Shown here in pieces: positions 17,101-26,170 of a DNA stretch of 64,000 nt; position 1 is the stretch's first letter, and every line of letters starts with the position of its first letter. The position numbers and the translations under genes are program-made. The DNA comes from an uncultured Prevotellaceae bacterium (GTDB lineage Bacteria > Bacteroidota > Bacteroidia > Bacteroidales > Bacteroidaceae). The notes beneath the pieces are model-generated. The model made no database searches, was not told where the DNA came from, and saw only the letters and a list, made by a program, of their open reading frames with translations. The DNA lies in the NCBI GenBank assembly GCA_900319225.1, contig ONNV01000001.1, positions 160,663-224,662 on the forward strand, written 5' to 3'.

Positions 17101-18636
17101 ATGAAAATGAATCTTAGAAAGCTTACAGTGGCTCTCTGTGCCACAACGTTGTTATTTGCCGCTCCGTCATGTTCTGATGTGGAAAAAGTGAGTGATTCCA
17201 TTGGCGGCGATGATAGTGAGATAGAGGTTAAGCCTGCCAAGTACAGTGATTTCAAGCTCTATTCCGGCAAAACTATGCTTGCTACCGTCTACGGATCAAG
17301 TCAGGTGAACGTAAACGGCAACCAGTGGTATCTTAACTGGGAGCGTCCGGTAAATATTACCGATGATGAGCGTGCACGTGTAGTTGAGGAGTTCAGCAAG
17401 CCGCGTCCCGATTCCGTAAACCACATCCATGTCACCTGGAAAAACTTCTGGGTACAGCAGGTTTATAAGGGAACCGCCGAGTATGTTGACGGCTGGGGCA
17501 GCAACATCGGAAAGGGATCTGACCAGATGAACGTGCTGCAGGTGTTCACCAACCTTAAGAAGGAGGTTATAAGCTGGTGGCCGTATCAGGATACTTTGTA
17601 TGTCTATGATGGTGATTACCTGCATATTAACAATTTCAACAGCGGTAACAATACCACTGTCTATACCGATGATGTCACCGGCCAGCAGTACATCGGCACA
17701 ACCCTTATGACAGATATGGGTACTGACGGACGTGACAACCAGTTCGGATATCATAACTCCCGTGACAACCAGGTGCACTTTGAGTATATCATACTTAAGA
17801 TAGATGGTGCATACTACCTGGGATTTGACTATTATGGAGTTCATCCTGATGGTCAGGAGAACAATAAGAACATGGATGTGGAGCGTGACTGGATATTCAA
17901 TGACTGGATTGTAAAGATATCACCTGCACAGCCTCTGGGTGGCGAGCCGGTTGATCCGGACCTTGATGATGAAGATGAAGAAGATCCTATAGATCCCGAG
18001 GAACTGGAATATGATTTCTATCTTAAGGATCACGTTGAGGTCAATCTCTCCATCAATGACAAACATGAGGAGGGTGACTGGATTCATACCAAGCTGAGCA
18101 TCCATGTACGTTCAGTATCAGATGTTGAGATATTCATTCCCGTACCTAAGGAACTCTACCTGGACAAGGATGATATGGATATCGTGATCTCACACAGGCT
18201 TGACCTGGAGGAGTATATTCCTCAGCCTACCACTGAGTCATTTACAATCACCAACTGTGACAATGGTGATGAGTATGAGGTGAGCGCTACCGTCAAGTTT
18301 GAGAATGAGGGAATACGCATCACCACTCAGGGTATGACCGGTGATCTGCTTGCATATCTGCAGAAAACCTACGGTGACGGCCTGAATTTTGAAATCTGGA
18401 ACTACTATAATATAGATGAGGTTGACCGCGAGGCACTCAAGCCGTATCTGAATGCAACTACGGTAACATTCACTGCATCTCCTACGCTGTTTGTGAATGC
18501 ATTTGCCGCCATAGGTGAGGATAACCACCAGAATCCGTCGGATTGCGTGGTGACTCCGCCCGCCAGCTACTCAAAGTATCGCTTACGCACCTACGAGAAG
18601 CATGAGGATTACAACGTCATCTACAAACAACAGTAA
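17101..18636 (+). CDS. Large lipoprotein of unknown function
   Basis: 511 residues from ATG 17101 (MKMNLRKLTVALCA). A TTG two codons earlier is open but less likely. A lipobox ending in PSC|SDVE sends it to the envelope. The first half has aromatic-rich beta segments and a FEYIILKIDGAYYLGFDYYG stretch followed by WIFNDWIVKIS, resembling DUF4114/LruC-type extracellular proteins; I hold that loosely. An acidic linker (DPDLDDEDEEDPIDPEELE, about 281-299) separates a second beta-rich half. Preceded by its own promoter and followed by the inverted repeat at 18654-18746. Confidence 0.65.
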   Translation: MKMNLRKLTVALCATTLLFAAPSCSDVEKVSDSIGGDDSEIEVKPAKYSDFKLYSGKTMLATVYGSSQVNVNGNQWYLNWERPVNITDDERARVVEEFSKPRPDSVNHIHVTWKNFWVQQVYKGTAEYVDGWGSNIGKGSDQMNVLQVFTNLKKEVISWWPYQDTLYVYDGDYLHINNFNSGNNTTVYTDDVTGQQYIGTTLMTDMGTDGRDNQFGYHNSRDNQVHFEYIILKIDGAYYLGFDYYGVHPDGQENNKNMDVERDWIFNDWIVKISPAQPLGGEPVDPDLDDEDEEDPIDPEELEYDFYLKDHVEVNLSINDKHEEGDWIHTKLSIHVRSVSDVEIFIPVPKELYLDKDDMDIVISHRLDLEEYIPQPTTESFTITNCDNGDEYEVSATVKFENEGIRITTQGMTGDLLAYLQKTYGDGLNFEIWNYYNIDEVDREALKPYLNATTVTFTASPTLFVNAFAAIGEDNHQNPSDCVVTPPASYSKYRLRTYEKHEDYNVIYKQQ

Positions 18637-18653
18637 AAATTGAAATTGGGGAT

Positions 18654-18746
18654 GTGAAATTGGGGACTGTCCCCTTTTTCACGTGTAGAGGTTGGCTATA
18701 ATAGCTTACTTTACCACGTGAAAAAGGGGACAGTCCCCAATTTCAC
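18654..18746. repeat. Long inverted repeat with GGGGACAGTCCCC core (element A)
   Basis: Two perfect 32-base arms (18654-18685 and 18715-18746) flank a 29-base loop. Each arm contains the near-palindromic core GGGGACTGTCCCC plus T-rich and CACGTG parts. It fills the space between the convergent lipoprotein gene and serS. A partial extra copy of the arm start lies at 18641-18653. Confidence 0.9.
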
Positions 18747-18764
18747 ATTGCGAGCCTTTTTTTA

Positions 18765-20084
18765 TCAGTCGATGATTTCGAATCCTGTGTAAGGAACCAA
18801 GGCCTTGGGGATGCGGATGCCCTTGTCGGTCTGGTTGTTCTCCAGGATGGCGGCAACTATACGGGGCAGAGCCAGGGCTGAACCGTTCAGTGTGTGGCAG
18901 AGCTCGGCTTTCTTCTCGCCGGTCTTGCGGTAACGGCATTTGAGACGGTTTGCCTGATAGGTGTCAAAGTTTGATACTGATGATACCTCAAGCCAGCGGC
19001 CCTGTGCCTCTGAGTATACCTCAAAGTCATAGCAGATGGCCGATGTAAAGCTCTGGTCACCACCGCACAGACGCAGTATACGGTAGGGGAGTTCCAACTT
19101 CTGGAGCAGGCCCTCTACGTGAGCAAGCATCTCCTTGTGGCTCTCGGCTGAGTGCTCAGGGGTATCAATACGTACAATTTCAATCTTGGAGAACTCATGC
19201 AGACGGTTCAGACCGCGTACATCCTTGCCGTATGAACCGGCCTCACGACGGAAACACTGGGTGTATGCGCAGTTCTTTATGGGCAACTGCTTCTCATCCA
19301 GGATGACGTCGCGGTAGATGTTGGTCACAGGAACTTCGGCGGTGGGAATAAGATAGAGGTCATCAACCTCGCAGTGGTACATTTGGCCCTCCTTGTCGGG
19401 GAGCTGACCTGTACCGTAACCAGATGCCTGGTTTACAACTGTAGGAGGCATGATCTCTGTATAACCGGCCTTGTTAGCCTCGGCCAGAAAGAAGTTGATT
19501 AGTGCACGCTGCAGCTGGGCTCCCTTTCCAATATATACGGGGAATCCGGCGCCTGTAATCTTTACACCCAGGTCAAAATCAATAAGGTTATACTTCTTGG
19601 CAAGCTCCCAGTGAGGTACCTTGGCCTCACCGTTCTGGGGGTTGCATGTCCAGTTGCCTACTGTATCCTGTCCAATGACACACTCTTTCAGGTTTGACTT
19701 TACAACCCAGTTGTCCTCGGCGCAGGTGCCATCTGGTACCTCGGGGTAGGGTATGTTAGGAATTGTGCAGAGCAGAGCGGTAAGGTCATTCTCAGCCTGC
19801 TCCTTCTTGGCTTCAAGTTCTGTGGCCGCAGCCTTGAGCTCAGCAACACGTGCCTTGGCCTGATCGGCCTCTTCCTTGTTGCCGGCCTTCATGGCCTGTC
19901 CTATCTTGGCGGCAAGTGTCTTGCCCTCGGCAAGATTGTTATCCAACTGAGCCTGGGCCTTCTTTCTGGCATCGTTCAGGCTGATGGCCTGGGCAATAGC
20001 CTCCTCAGCATTCTTGAAATGCTTTTTCTTAAGACCTGCAATAACCAGGTCGGTCTGTTCTGTAATCTGTTTGAGTGTGAGCAT
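18765..20084 (-). CDS. serS: Serine-tRNA ligase
   Basis: 439 residues. The N-terminal antiparallel coiled-coil arm (about 25-110) that grips the long variable arm of tRNA-Ser is clear, followed by the class II core: TEVPVTNIYRDVI-type motif, FRREAGSYGKDVRGLNRLHEFSKIE (motif 2) and NGSALALPRIVAAILEN (motif 3). Starts only 19 bases after the rpmA terminator, so it may be expressed partly by readthrough from the rplU promoter. Confidence 0.95.
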   Translation of the reverse strand: MLTLKQITEQTDLVIAGLKKKHFKNAEEAIAQAISLNDARKKAQAQLDNNLAEGKTLAAKIGQAMKAGNKEEADQAKARVAELKAAATELEAKKEQAENDLTALLCTIPNIPYPEVPDGTCAEDNWVVKSNLKECVIGQDTVGNWTCNPQNGEAKVPHWELAKKYNLIDFDLGVKITGAGFPVYIGKGAQLQRALINFFLAEANKAGYTEIMPPTVVNQASGYGTGQLPDKEGQMYHCEVDDLYLIPTAEVPVTNIYRDVILDEKQLPIKNCAYTQCFRREAGSYGKDVRGLNRLHEFSKIEIVRIDTPEHSAESHKEMLAHVEGLLQKLELPYRILRLCGGDQSFTSAICYDFEVYSEAQGRWLEVSSVSNFDTYQANRLKCRYRKTGEKKAELCHTLNGSALALPRIVAAILENNQTDKGIRIPKALVPYTGFEIID

Positions 20085-20102
20085 ACGTTTACTCTTTAAA
20101 TT

Positions 20103-20130
20103 AAAAAAGGCTCACGCTGAAGTGAGCCTC
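20103..20130 (-). terminator. Terminator after rplU-rpmA
   Basis: Minus strand AGGCTCAC / GTGAGCCT hairpin followed by a run of six T. It stands between rpmA and serS, which continue in the same direction. Confidence 0.85.
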
Positions 20131-20149
20131 TTTTATTCTGTTTTGTTTA

Positions 20150-20422
20150 TCAGGCCTCAGCTTTCTCCTGAACGGGGATTACTGAAACATAGCTTCTGTC
20201 CTTGCGGCCCTTCTTGAACTGAACAACACCGTCGACCAGTGCGAACAGAGTGTGGTCTTTACCCATACCGATGTTCTCGCCAGGATTGTGCTGTGTGCCA
20301 CGCTGACGTACTATGATGTTACCTGCTTTTGCATACTGTCCACCCCAAATCTTAACGCCAAGGCGCTTGCTGGCAGACTCACGGCCGTTCTTAGAACTAC
20401 CTACACCTTTTTTATGTGCCAT
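20150..20422 (-). CDS. rpmA: 50S ribosomal protein L27
   Basis: 90 residues starting [20 protein letters not shown] with the N-terminal tail that reaches the peptidyl-transferase centre and the [11 protein letters not shown] and [10 protein letters not shown] segments. No extra N-terminal cleavable extension of the Firmicutes type. Partner of rplU, 19 bases downstream of it. Confidence 0.97.
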   Translation of the reverse strand: MAHKKGVGSSKNGRESASKRLGVKIWGGQYAKAGNIIVRQRGTQHNPGENIGMGKDHTLFALVDGVVQFKKGRKDRSYVSVIPVQEKAEA

Positions 20423-20441
20423 TTCTTTCTAATTTTTAGGG

Positions 20442-20759
20442 TTATGCTACTACTTCCTTAACCAGGAGCTCTGTGAACTGCTGGCGGTGACCGTTCAGCT
20501 TACGGTAACCTTTTCTTCTTCTCTTGTGGAATACAAGAACCTTGTCACCCTTAACGAGTGCTGTCTTGACCTCACATACTACCTTTGCGCCCTTAACGGT
20601 AGGAGCACCCACGGTGATCTTTCCGTCCTTGTCGGCGAGAAGGATTTTCTCGAACTCGATGCTTGCACCAGCCTCAATGTCCTGAATGTGGTGCACGAAC
20701 AGCTTCATTCCCTCTTCAATCTTGAACTGCTGTCCCTGAATTTCAGCAATAACGTACAT
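20442..20759 (-). CDS. rplU: 50S ribosomal protein L21
   Basis: 105 residues: [20 protein letters not shown], the [21 protein letters not shown] basic RNA-binding loop and the FTELLVKEV end are typical of L21. First gene of the rplU-rpmA pair, with a promoter at 20846-20853 and a structured leader. Confidence 0.97.
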   Translation of the reverse strand: MYVIAEIQGQQFKIEEGMKLFVHHIQDIEAGASIEFEKILLADKDGKITVGAPTVKGAKVVCEVKTALVKGDKVLVFHKRRRKGYRKLNGHRQQFTELLVKEVVA

Positions 20760-20787
20760 TTAATGTTGCTTTTATTCGTTTCTCCGT

Positions 20788-20827
20788 GAGGTGGCCCGCA
20801 AACTCCTGCGAACGCTTCTCTGACCTC
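20788..20827 (-). promoter_or_regulatory. Structured leader of rplU-rpmA
   Basis: In the roughly 85-base leader, GAGGT/ACCTC and an inner CGCA/TGCG helix form a nested hairpin. Ribosomal protein operons often carry such leaders for autogenous control; that role is inferred. Confidence 0.4.
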
Positions 20828-20845
20828 ATCGGCACTAATCGGGCG

Positions 20846-20853
20846 CAAAATTA
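20846..20853 (-). promoter_or_regulatory. minus-7 promoter element for rplU-rpmA
   Basis: TAATTTTG followed by CGC on the minus strand, 86 bases upstream of the rplU ATG. Confidence 0.7.
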
Positions 20854-20909
20854 CTATTTTACCACGTCTCTACAAAATATTTCAGTTGTTTTTTTGCTGC
20901 TAAACAAAT

Positions 20910-20961
20910 GTCCCACAGCAACCACCGGGAGAGTCTCTTCCCGGTAGGTCTACTGTGGGAC
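20910..20961. repeat. Nested hairpin downstream of the small secreted-protein gene
   Basis: Outer stem GTCCCACAG / CTGTGGGAC (perfect, 9 bp), middle ACC/GGT and inner CCGGGAgAG / CTcTTCCCGG with single bulges. It follows the minus-strand gene at 20987 and may terminate it, although no clean T run follows. Confidence 0.7.
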
Positions 20962-20986
20962 TTTGAGGCAATATAAGGAGAGTTAT

Positions 20987-21475
20987 TCAGAAATAGAAGA
21001 ACATGTTGTTGAAAAGGTCCTCAATTGAGTTGTAGTGAATGAAATCCCTGAAAGGGAAGTAGTAATCAATGTAGGGCTTTGGAATGCATTCGAAGACTAC
21101 GTCCAGCCCCGTGGAAAAACCGGCAAGAGATTCATCTATAACGGATGTCTGATCCAGGTTAATATCATATTGCAGGCCTGTTATGGGCATTTTTACACCA
21201 TGGGAATTATTGTACAGGTTCTGCTTCTTTCTCATAAAGCATATTTCATTGTCGGGATTGACCAGACGGAATGAGAAATTGCCGTTTAAGTCTGTCTTTG
21301 TCTGCGCCATGATGCGCTCATTTGCGTTCCTCTCTATGACTATAGCACCGGCAACAGGACCGATGCTGTCTGTTACGGTACCGTAGATGATATCACCTTT
21401 TTGCGGCTTATCCTGAGCAAAAGCAGAAACGATGGTTGCTGCTGCTGACAATAACAATGCAAATATCTTTTTCAT
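20987..21475 (-). CDS. Small secreted protein with carboxypeptidase-regulatory-like domain
   Basis: 162 residues with signal peptide (MKKIFALLLSAAATIVSAFA). From about 28 it reads IIYGTVTDSIGPVAGAIVIE, then TKTDLNGNFSFRLVNPDNEICF, the pattern of the Ig-like CarboxypepD_reg fold that fronts many TonB-dependent receptors. Here the domain is nearly the whole protein; the remaining 60 residues are aromatic-rich (PYIDYYFPFRDFIHYNSIED) and end NNMFFYF. No plug or barrel follows. It could be a free-standing scaffold domain or an eroded receptor start; the frame is intact. Confidence 0.65.
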   Translation of the reverse strand: MKKIFALLLSAAATIVSAFAQDKPQKGDIIYGTVTDSIGPVAGAIVIERNANERIMAQTKTDLNGNFSFRLVNPDNEICFMRKKQNLYNNSHGVKMPITGLQYDINLDQTSVIDESLAGFSTGLDVVFECIPKPYIDYYFPFRDFIHYNSIEDLFNNMFFYF

Positions 21476-21498
21476 ATCCTATGGTGTTTGGTTTGAGG

Positions 21499-21506
21499 CA
21501 AAGGTA
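21499..21506 (-). promoter_or_regulatory. minus-7 promoter element for the small secreted protein
   Basis: TACCTTTG on the minus strand, 23 bases upstream of the ATG at 21475. Confidence 0.65.
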
Positions 21507-21613
21507 GACCGTAAGGCGTGCACAGCAAAGAAAAAAGCGTTGCAAACCTGTTGCAATTGAGCGAAGGCCTTCTGTTCCCCTTAAAATATTAAGGAGTCTA
21601 ATACAATATGCTT

Positions 21614-22789
21614 TTATCTGAGTTTGTGGGACTCAAAGTGGTTGCGGATGGAGGTGAAGTAGAAGGTCACTCCAAAGAGATTGACAAGCCAGGAGGCCCA
21701 GAAGGCGCTGTGGTAGCCCCAGAATTCACTGCATACGCCTCCGATAAGCACTCCCAGTCCCACACCGGCATCCCATGAGGTGAGGATGGAGGAGTTGGCG
21801 GTTCCGCGCTGTGAGTTGGGAGCCAGGTTAATGAACATGGTCTGGAAGGCCGGGTACATATGGCCGTTTCCAAGACCTACAATAAGTCCTGCTCCGTAAT
21901 AGCCAATGGGGTTATGTATGGCTGCAAAGAGGAAATAGCCTACCAGTGATACGCACATTCCCATGGAGGCGTTGCGTGACACCTTTCCGTCACGCAGGTA
22001 GCGTGCTCCGGTAAGGCGTGACAGGATAAGACCGATGGCACAAAGACCAAAGAAAAGTCCCGTTCCACCGGTGATTCCCAGTTCCTCCTTGCCGTAGATG
22101 GCTACGTAAGTGGAGAGTATGCCGTAGCTGAATGCAAAGCAAGTTATGCCGATGGCCTCACGCCAGCCTTCCAGCAGGAAGAAACGGTCCAGTGAGAGCA
22201 CCTTCTTTTCCGGCACATAATCACGTTTGGGCAGGCGTATTGACATCTCCAGCAGCAGTCCTATCAGGGATGCGGCAAGCGACACCCAGAAAAGAGCCTT
22301 GTAGCTGCCGCCAAATGCGCCCAAAAGTACAATGGCCAGAGCCGGTCCCAGAGCCATTGCCAGGTTGTTGCTCAGACCGTAGTAACCAATGGCCTCACCA
22401 CGGCGTGAGGATGGTACCACATCGATAGCTACGGTGCTGGCTGCTACTGTGGTGGCCCCGAACGGGGCGCCGTGAACGGTACGGAATATGGCGAATGCTG
22501 CCAGTGAACCGGCAGCCAGATAACCTGCAAAAATGCTGAAAAACAGAGCCCCGCAGATGACCAGTACGGTCTTCCGCGGGAAACTGTCAACCAGAAAGCC
22601 ACTGAACGGACGTACCGTCAGAGCCATTATTGAATAACCGGTGAGCACCATACCGATGGTATCCTTGGTGGCACCGAATGTTTCGCTAAGGTAAAGAGGA
22701 AGCAGTGGAACGATAAGCATAAAGGAGAAATGGACCAGAAAGTTTACTGTCCAGATCTTTATGTAGTTTGCGTTCCAGAGCTTCTCCAT
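21614..22789 (-). CDS. MFS transporter
   Basis: 391 residues with twelve predicted membrane segments, beginning WNANYIKIWTVNFLVHFSFM. The MFS motif A-like loop reads GFLVDSFPRKTVLV between helices 2 and 3, and a second-half RYLRDGKVSRNASMG loop follows helix 8. It falls in the YfcJ/arabinose-efflux-like group of drug/sugar exporters; the substrate cannot be assigned. It begins six bases after the stop of the upstream TldD-like gene and is probably co-transcribed with it. Confidence 0.85.
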   Translation of the reverse strand: MEKLWNANYIKIWTVNFLVHFSFMLIVPLLPLYLSETFGATKDTIGMVLTGYSIMALTVRPFSGFLVDSFPRKTVLVICGALFFSIFAGYLAAGSLAAFAIFRTVHGAPFGATTVAASTVAIDVVPSSRRGEAIGYYGLSNNLAMALGPALAIVLLGAFGGSYKALFWVSLAASLIGLLLEMSIRLPKRDYVPEKKVLSLDRFFLLEGWREAIGITCFAFSYGILSTYVAIYGKEELGITGGTGLFFGLCAIGLILSRLTGARYLRDGKVSRNASMGMCVSLVGYFLFAAIHNPIGYYGAGLIVGLGNGHMYPAFQTMFINLAPNSQRGTANSSILTSWDAGVGLGVLIGGVCSEFWGYHSAFWASWLVNLFGVTFYFTSIRNHFESHKLR

Positions 22790-22795
22790 AGTCTG

Positions 22796-25700
22796 TTATC
22801 TCCAGGCCGGATTGATGAGCTGGAACTCCTGGGCCTTGGTGGGTTTCTTGATATTCATCTCTACAGATTCCAGTATCATGGATTCAGGTGCAATCATTGT
22901 GGACAGGGTATTGCCGTTGAATATAGAACTCTGGATCTCCTCCTCCTTGGATGCCGTGATGACGTGCATCAGCTCGCGGCGCTCAAAAGCGGGAATATCT
23001 GCGTTGATGATGGTCTCCTGGCCGGTCTTGACATCGATACGGGTCAGGACATAGCAGTTGTACTCAATGTTGCGCAGCATGTATGTGTGGTCCAGACCGG
23101 CTTTCTTGGCCTCGGATATGAGCCGTGCCTTGATCTTGGATTGCGGAATGGTTTTGCTGCAGGTTACATGCATGATGCTCATCCTGTTGTTGCCTACAGT
23201 TGAATAATCCTGAATCATGGCGTGACCGGTAGCGCGGGGGGCGCCTGCGGCCGGATAACGTCCGCCTATGAGTCTCTTGAGCATACCGTTCTCGACCATT
23301 ACAAAGTCCGGATCGGGTTTGACACCGTCAAAGTCAACGTCATAGGCTCCTGCTATCTTCTTGCCCTTGTACTCCTTAAGGTCTGAGTAAAGGTGTATGC
23401 TCAGCTTGGTGTCAAGGAACCTCTTGCCAAGAAGCTGATAACCGGTAAGACTGGATTGTGAACTTGTAGTGTAACGGTACAGACTTGCATAAAGATCCCA
23501 TGTGTTGCGTGCCGTTCCGTAATTCTTGACTATGGTATGGAAGGATTCGGATACAGCCTCTTTCTCCAGCAGGATGGGGCCGATGTAGAAATCATCGACA
23601 GTCTCGGCATTGCTCTTTGTTACCATCATATCAGCAAATTCGCGAATACTTGCTGCAATCTTGTCGGCGTCATAATCCCTGGCATCAAACGGGATATCAT
23701 AGTTCTCAGTCAGTTCAACGCCGTCAGCGTTCCTGACAGAAACGACAGTCTCAATATAGCCGGGTGTGTAAGGCATGCGTATCTTGAGGCCCTCTGAGTT
23801 GAGGCGGTAAACATCAGTATACTGTATGCCCAGGTTTACATTGGTTTTGTAGAGCTGAGGATAATCCAGGTAGATGGCTGACAGCTTGTTTGCAAGCTCC
23901 TCAAGCTGGGCACGGTCTATCTGTACGTCCTGTACGCTCTCATAGATATATTCTCCTCCGGGCAATGAGATAATCTCCGGGATACTGGCCTCTGACTCCG
24001 GTTTGGGGTTGTTCTTGAGGGCGCCCTCTTTCTGGGCGTACATCCTGATGGCATTCTTGTATACATAGTCTCCAGCCTGCCAGAGGGTATGCCTGATGGC
24101 GTCATAGTCAACTTTGTTACCCATATTCATTGAGACGGATATGGGGCTGTTGGAGCAGATGCTGTCACCTACCTGCCAGTTAAGTGAACCGGTTACCTGG
24201 ATCGGGGTGTAAGTGCTGCTAACAAGTCCGCCAAGAACTGAGTTCAGTTCAAGTGACTTGCCTACGTTTACCCTGTAATCGGCATAGAAGGGCGGCTGCT
24301 GACCATCGGCCTTGAGACCTGTCATGGAACGGTCCATCTCATCCTTCATGGCCCTGAATATGATTTCCTGGTTACTGCCCTTGATATTACTGTACCCGGG
24401 CCGGTCAAGATACTGGGGCAGCTCATAACCAACCTCTGAGCGCTGTGTCTCAACCTTCTTGATATATATCATTGGTGAGATTGCGGTTACTGGAACCCAG
24501 CCTGACTCTGCACCGCAGTTGCCGGTGAATACATGTGGTGTCTGGCCGCCTGCTGCTATGCCTGAGAACATGGCAAGGGGCGTTCCGATAAGGGTCACTC
24601 CACGAACAAGCTCATCGGGACGGCCGTCGGCATAGACGCGGTAAACCTCAACCGGGTCAACATTGAATGAGTTGATGGATCCGCCGTCGCCCAGATATGT
24701 GAGGCCGCTGGTTGCTGTACGGAAATAGTATCCGTACTCCTTTTTCTCCTCCTTGACAGCCTTGATGAGCATCTGACGCAGCTGCTCATCGGTATAAGGA
24801 TTGGTGGTTTCTATAAGCAGGTTTGACTGACGTGATACTGCATCATAGCCGGCAGCGGCACGTCCGTGTCCGTTACTCTTGTAGAATCCGTCTATGGGAG
24901 TGCGGTCAACCAGGAAGTTGGTCAGGACTCCGTCTTTAACGGCCTGTACGCGCTCAGCCTTGACACCCTCATCATCATAATCGTAATGACCGTAGAGTGA
25001 CGTGCCGGCATAATAGTCCAGGGTGGGGTCATCATAAACCTGGAAACTCTCGGGGAGAACCAGCTGACCGACCAGTTTCTTGAATGTCTGGCCGCCGCTC
25101 TTCATGCGGTGGGCCTCAAGACGGTGACCGAATATCTCATGGAAGAACACGCCGCTGGCAGAACCTGACATGATGGCCGGGCCGGCATAAGGCTCAGCGA
25201 TAGGTGCCTCGCGCAGGGCCAGCAGACGCTGTATCAGGTCTTTTGCGGTTTCAATCAGGACCTCATCAGTAGGCAGGTCATCAAGTGAGTATGAGAACCA
25301 GTCCTTATAGAGCGGGCAGGTCATACCGTCAGTGGCACGTATTACGGCATTAAGCATAAGACGTACGTTCCTGCGGTTCTGGACTACAGTGGAACCATCA
25401 GATGTAAGGACGTAGATACGCTCTACAGTGTAAACGATATTTGCGGTGCCCTGCTCAAGCTGGGGGCACTCCTTGAATACTGATGAGATACGGTCCATGC
25501 GCTCCTCCCAGTACTTGCGGTCAAATGTGTATGCAGACTGGGGCAGGGGCTGCTCATAATACTGCTCAACGGGGGCGTCGCTGAAACAGGGTGCTTTATC
25601 CTCATTGTCGGCGTTGGTCCTCATCTGTGAGAGAGCATCGTTGTAGTTGTTTACAGCAATGCTGTAGCGGTTCATGGTCTCACTCCAGATACCCTGACGT

Positions 25701-26101
25701 ACTGCCATGATGGCTCCGTCAGTGAACGGAACACGAACGCCCTGTGTTGATGAACTGTAGCTGTTGCGGTTACGGGTCTGGCTCTCAAACTTGAAGTTGT
25801 CAACCTCCGGTGAACCAACACGAACCTGCGGGGTAAGTACACGACTGCGGTCCTCTGTTACGATTGAGATGCCGAAATTACTGCTAACCTGTGCTTGATA
25901 GGTGTCATTCAGCCTGATTGACATGTGATAGGCCGGTACGGGGTTCTGTTTTAGCTGTTCCAGGTTGTAGTTCAACTCCTCACGCATGGCCTTGACCAGC
26001 GGATCGGTCTCAATGGACTGTGCAAAAACTGATGTGCAAACAAACAGGACAAGCAGAGTAAGGATAGACCTGCTTGATCCAAGAATACGTTTTCTGTTCA
26101 T
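22796..26101 (-). CDS. Exported double TldD/PmbA-family metallopeptidase
   Basis: 1101 residues, about twice the usual TldD length, with a signal peptide (MNRKRILGSSRSILTLLVLFVCTSVFAQ). The TldD zinc motif HExxxH is present as HEIFGH at 321-326, followed by TldD-like segments (DEGVKAERVQAVKDGVLTNFL, SNLLIETTNPYTD, FSGIAAGGQTPHVFTGNCG) up to about 560. A second, PmbA/TldD-like half follows (GKRFLDTKLSIHLYSDLKEY, FDGVKPDPDFVMVENGMLKR) without the HExxxH. Cytoplasmic TldD and PmbA form a heterodimer in E. coli; here both halves seem fused and sent outside the cytoplasm. Target unknown. Followed by an MFS gene. Confidence 0.8.
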   Translation of the reverse strand: MNRKRILGSSRSILTLLVLFVCTSVFAQSIETDPLVKAMREELNYNLEQLKQNPVPAYHMSIRLNDTYQAQVSSNFGISIVTEDRSRVLTPQVRVGSPEVDNFKFESQTRNRNSYSSSTQGVRVPFTDGAIMAVRQGIWSETMNRYSIAVNNYNDALSQMRTNADNEDKAPCFSDAPVEQYYEQPLPQSAYTFDRKYWEERMDRISSVFKECPQLEQGTANIVYTVERIYVLTSDGSTVVQNRRNVRLMLNAVIRATDGMTCPLYKDWFSYSLDDLPTDEVLIETAKDLIQRLLALREAPIAEPYAGPAIMSGSASGVFFHEIFGHRLEAHRMKSGGQTFKKLVGQLVLPESFQVYDDPTLDYYAGTSLYGHYDYDDEGVKAERVQAVKDGVLTNFLVDRTPIDGFYKSNGHGRAAAGYDAVSRQSNLLIETTNPYTDEQLRQMLIKAVKEEKKEYGYYFRTATSGLTYLGDGGSINSFNVDPVEVYRVYADGRPDELVRGVTLIGTPLAMFSGIAAGGQTPHVFTGNCGAESGWVPVTAISPMIYIKKVETQRSEVGYELPQYLDRPGYSNIKGSNQEIIFRAMKDEMDRSMTGLKADGQQPPFYADYRVNVGKSLELNSVLGGLVSSTYTPIQVTGSLNWQVGDSICSNSPISVSMNMGNKVDYDAIRHTLWQAGDYVYKNAIRMYAQKEGALKNNPKPESEASIPEIISLPGGEYIYESVQDVQIDRAQLEELANKLSAIYLDYPQLYKTNVNLGIQYTDVYRLNSEGLKIRMPYTPGYIETVVSVRNADGVELTENYDIPFDARDYDADKIAASIREFADMMVTKSNAETVDDFYIGPILLEKEAVSESFHTIVKNYGTARNTWDLYASLYRYTTSSQSSLTGYQLLGKRFLDTKLSIHLYSDLKEYKGKKIAGAYDVDFDGVKPDPDFVMVENGMLKRLIGGRYPAAGAPRATGHAMIQDYSTVGNNRMSIMHVTCSKTIPQSKIKARLISEAKKAGLDHTYMLRNIEYNCYVLTRIDVKTGQETIINADIPAFERRELMHVITASKEEEIQSSIFNGNTLSTMIAPESMILESVEMNIKKPTKAQEFQLINPAWR

Positions 26102-26146
26102 AATAAAGGTTTATAATTAGGTTAAAAAACTATTGCAATACAAGTT

Positions 26147-26154
26147 CAAACGTA
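26147..26154 (-). promoter_or_regulatory. minus-7 promoter element for the TldD-like gene
   Basis: TACGTTTG on the minus strand, 45 bases upstream of the ATG at 26101. Confidence 0.5.
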
Positions 26155-26170
26155 TGATAAACAAGTAGTA

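Noticed and set aside
18654-18746. Element A as a plain Rho-independent terminator
   Set aside because: The stem is far longer than needed, the loop is 29 bases, and sister elements lack T runs; termination may still be one effect.
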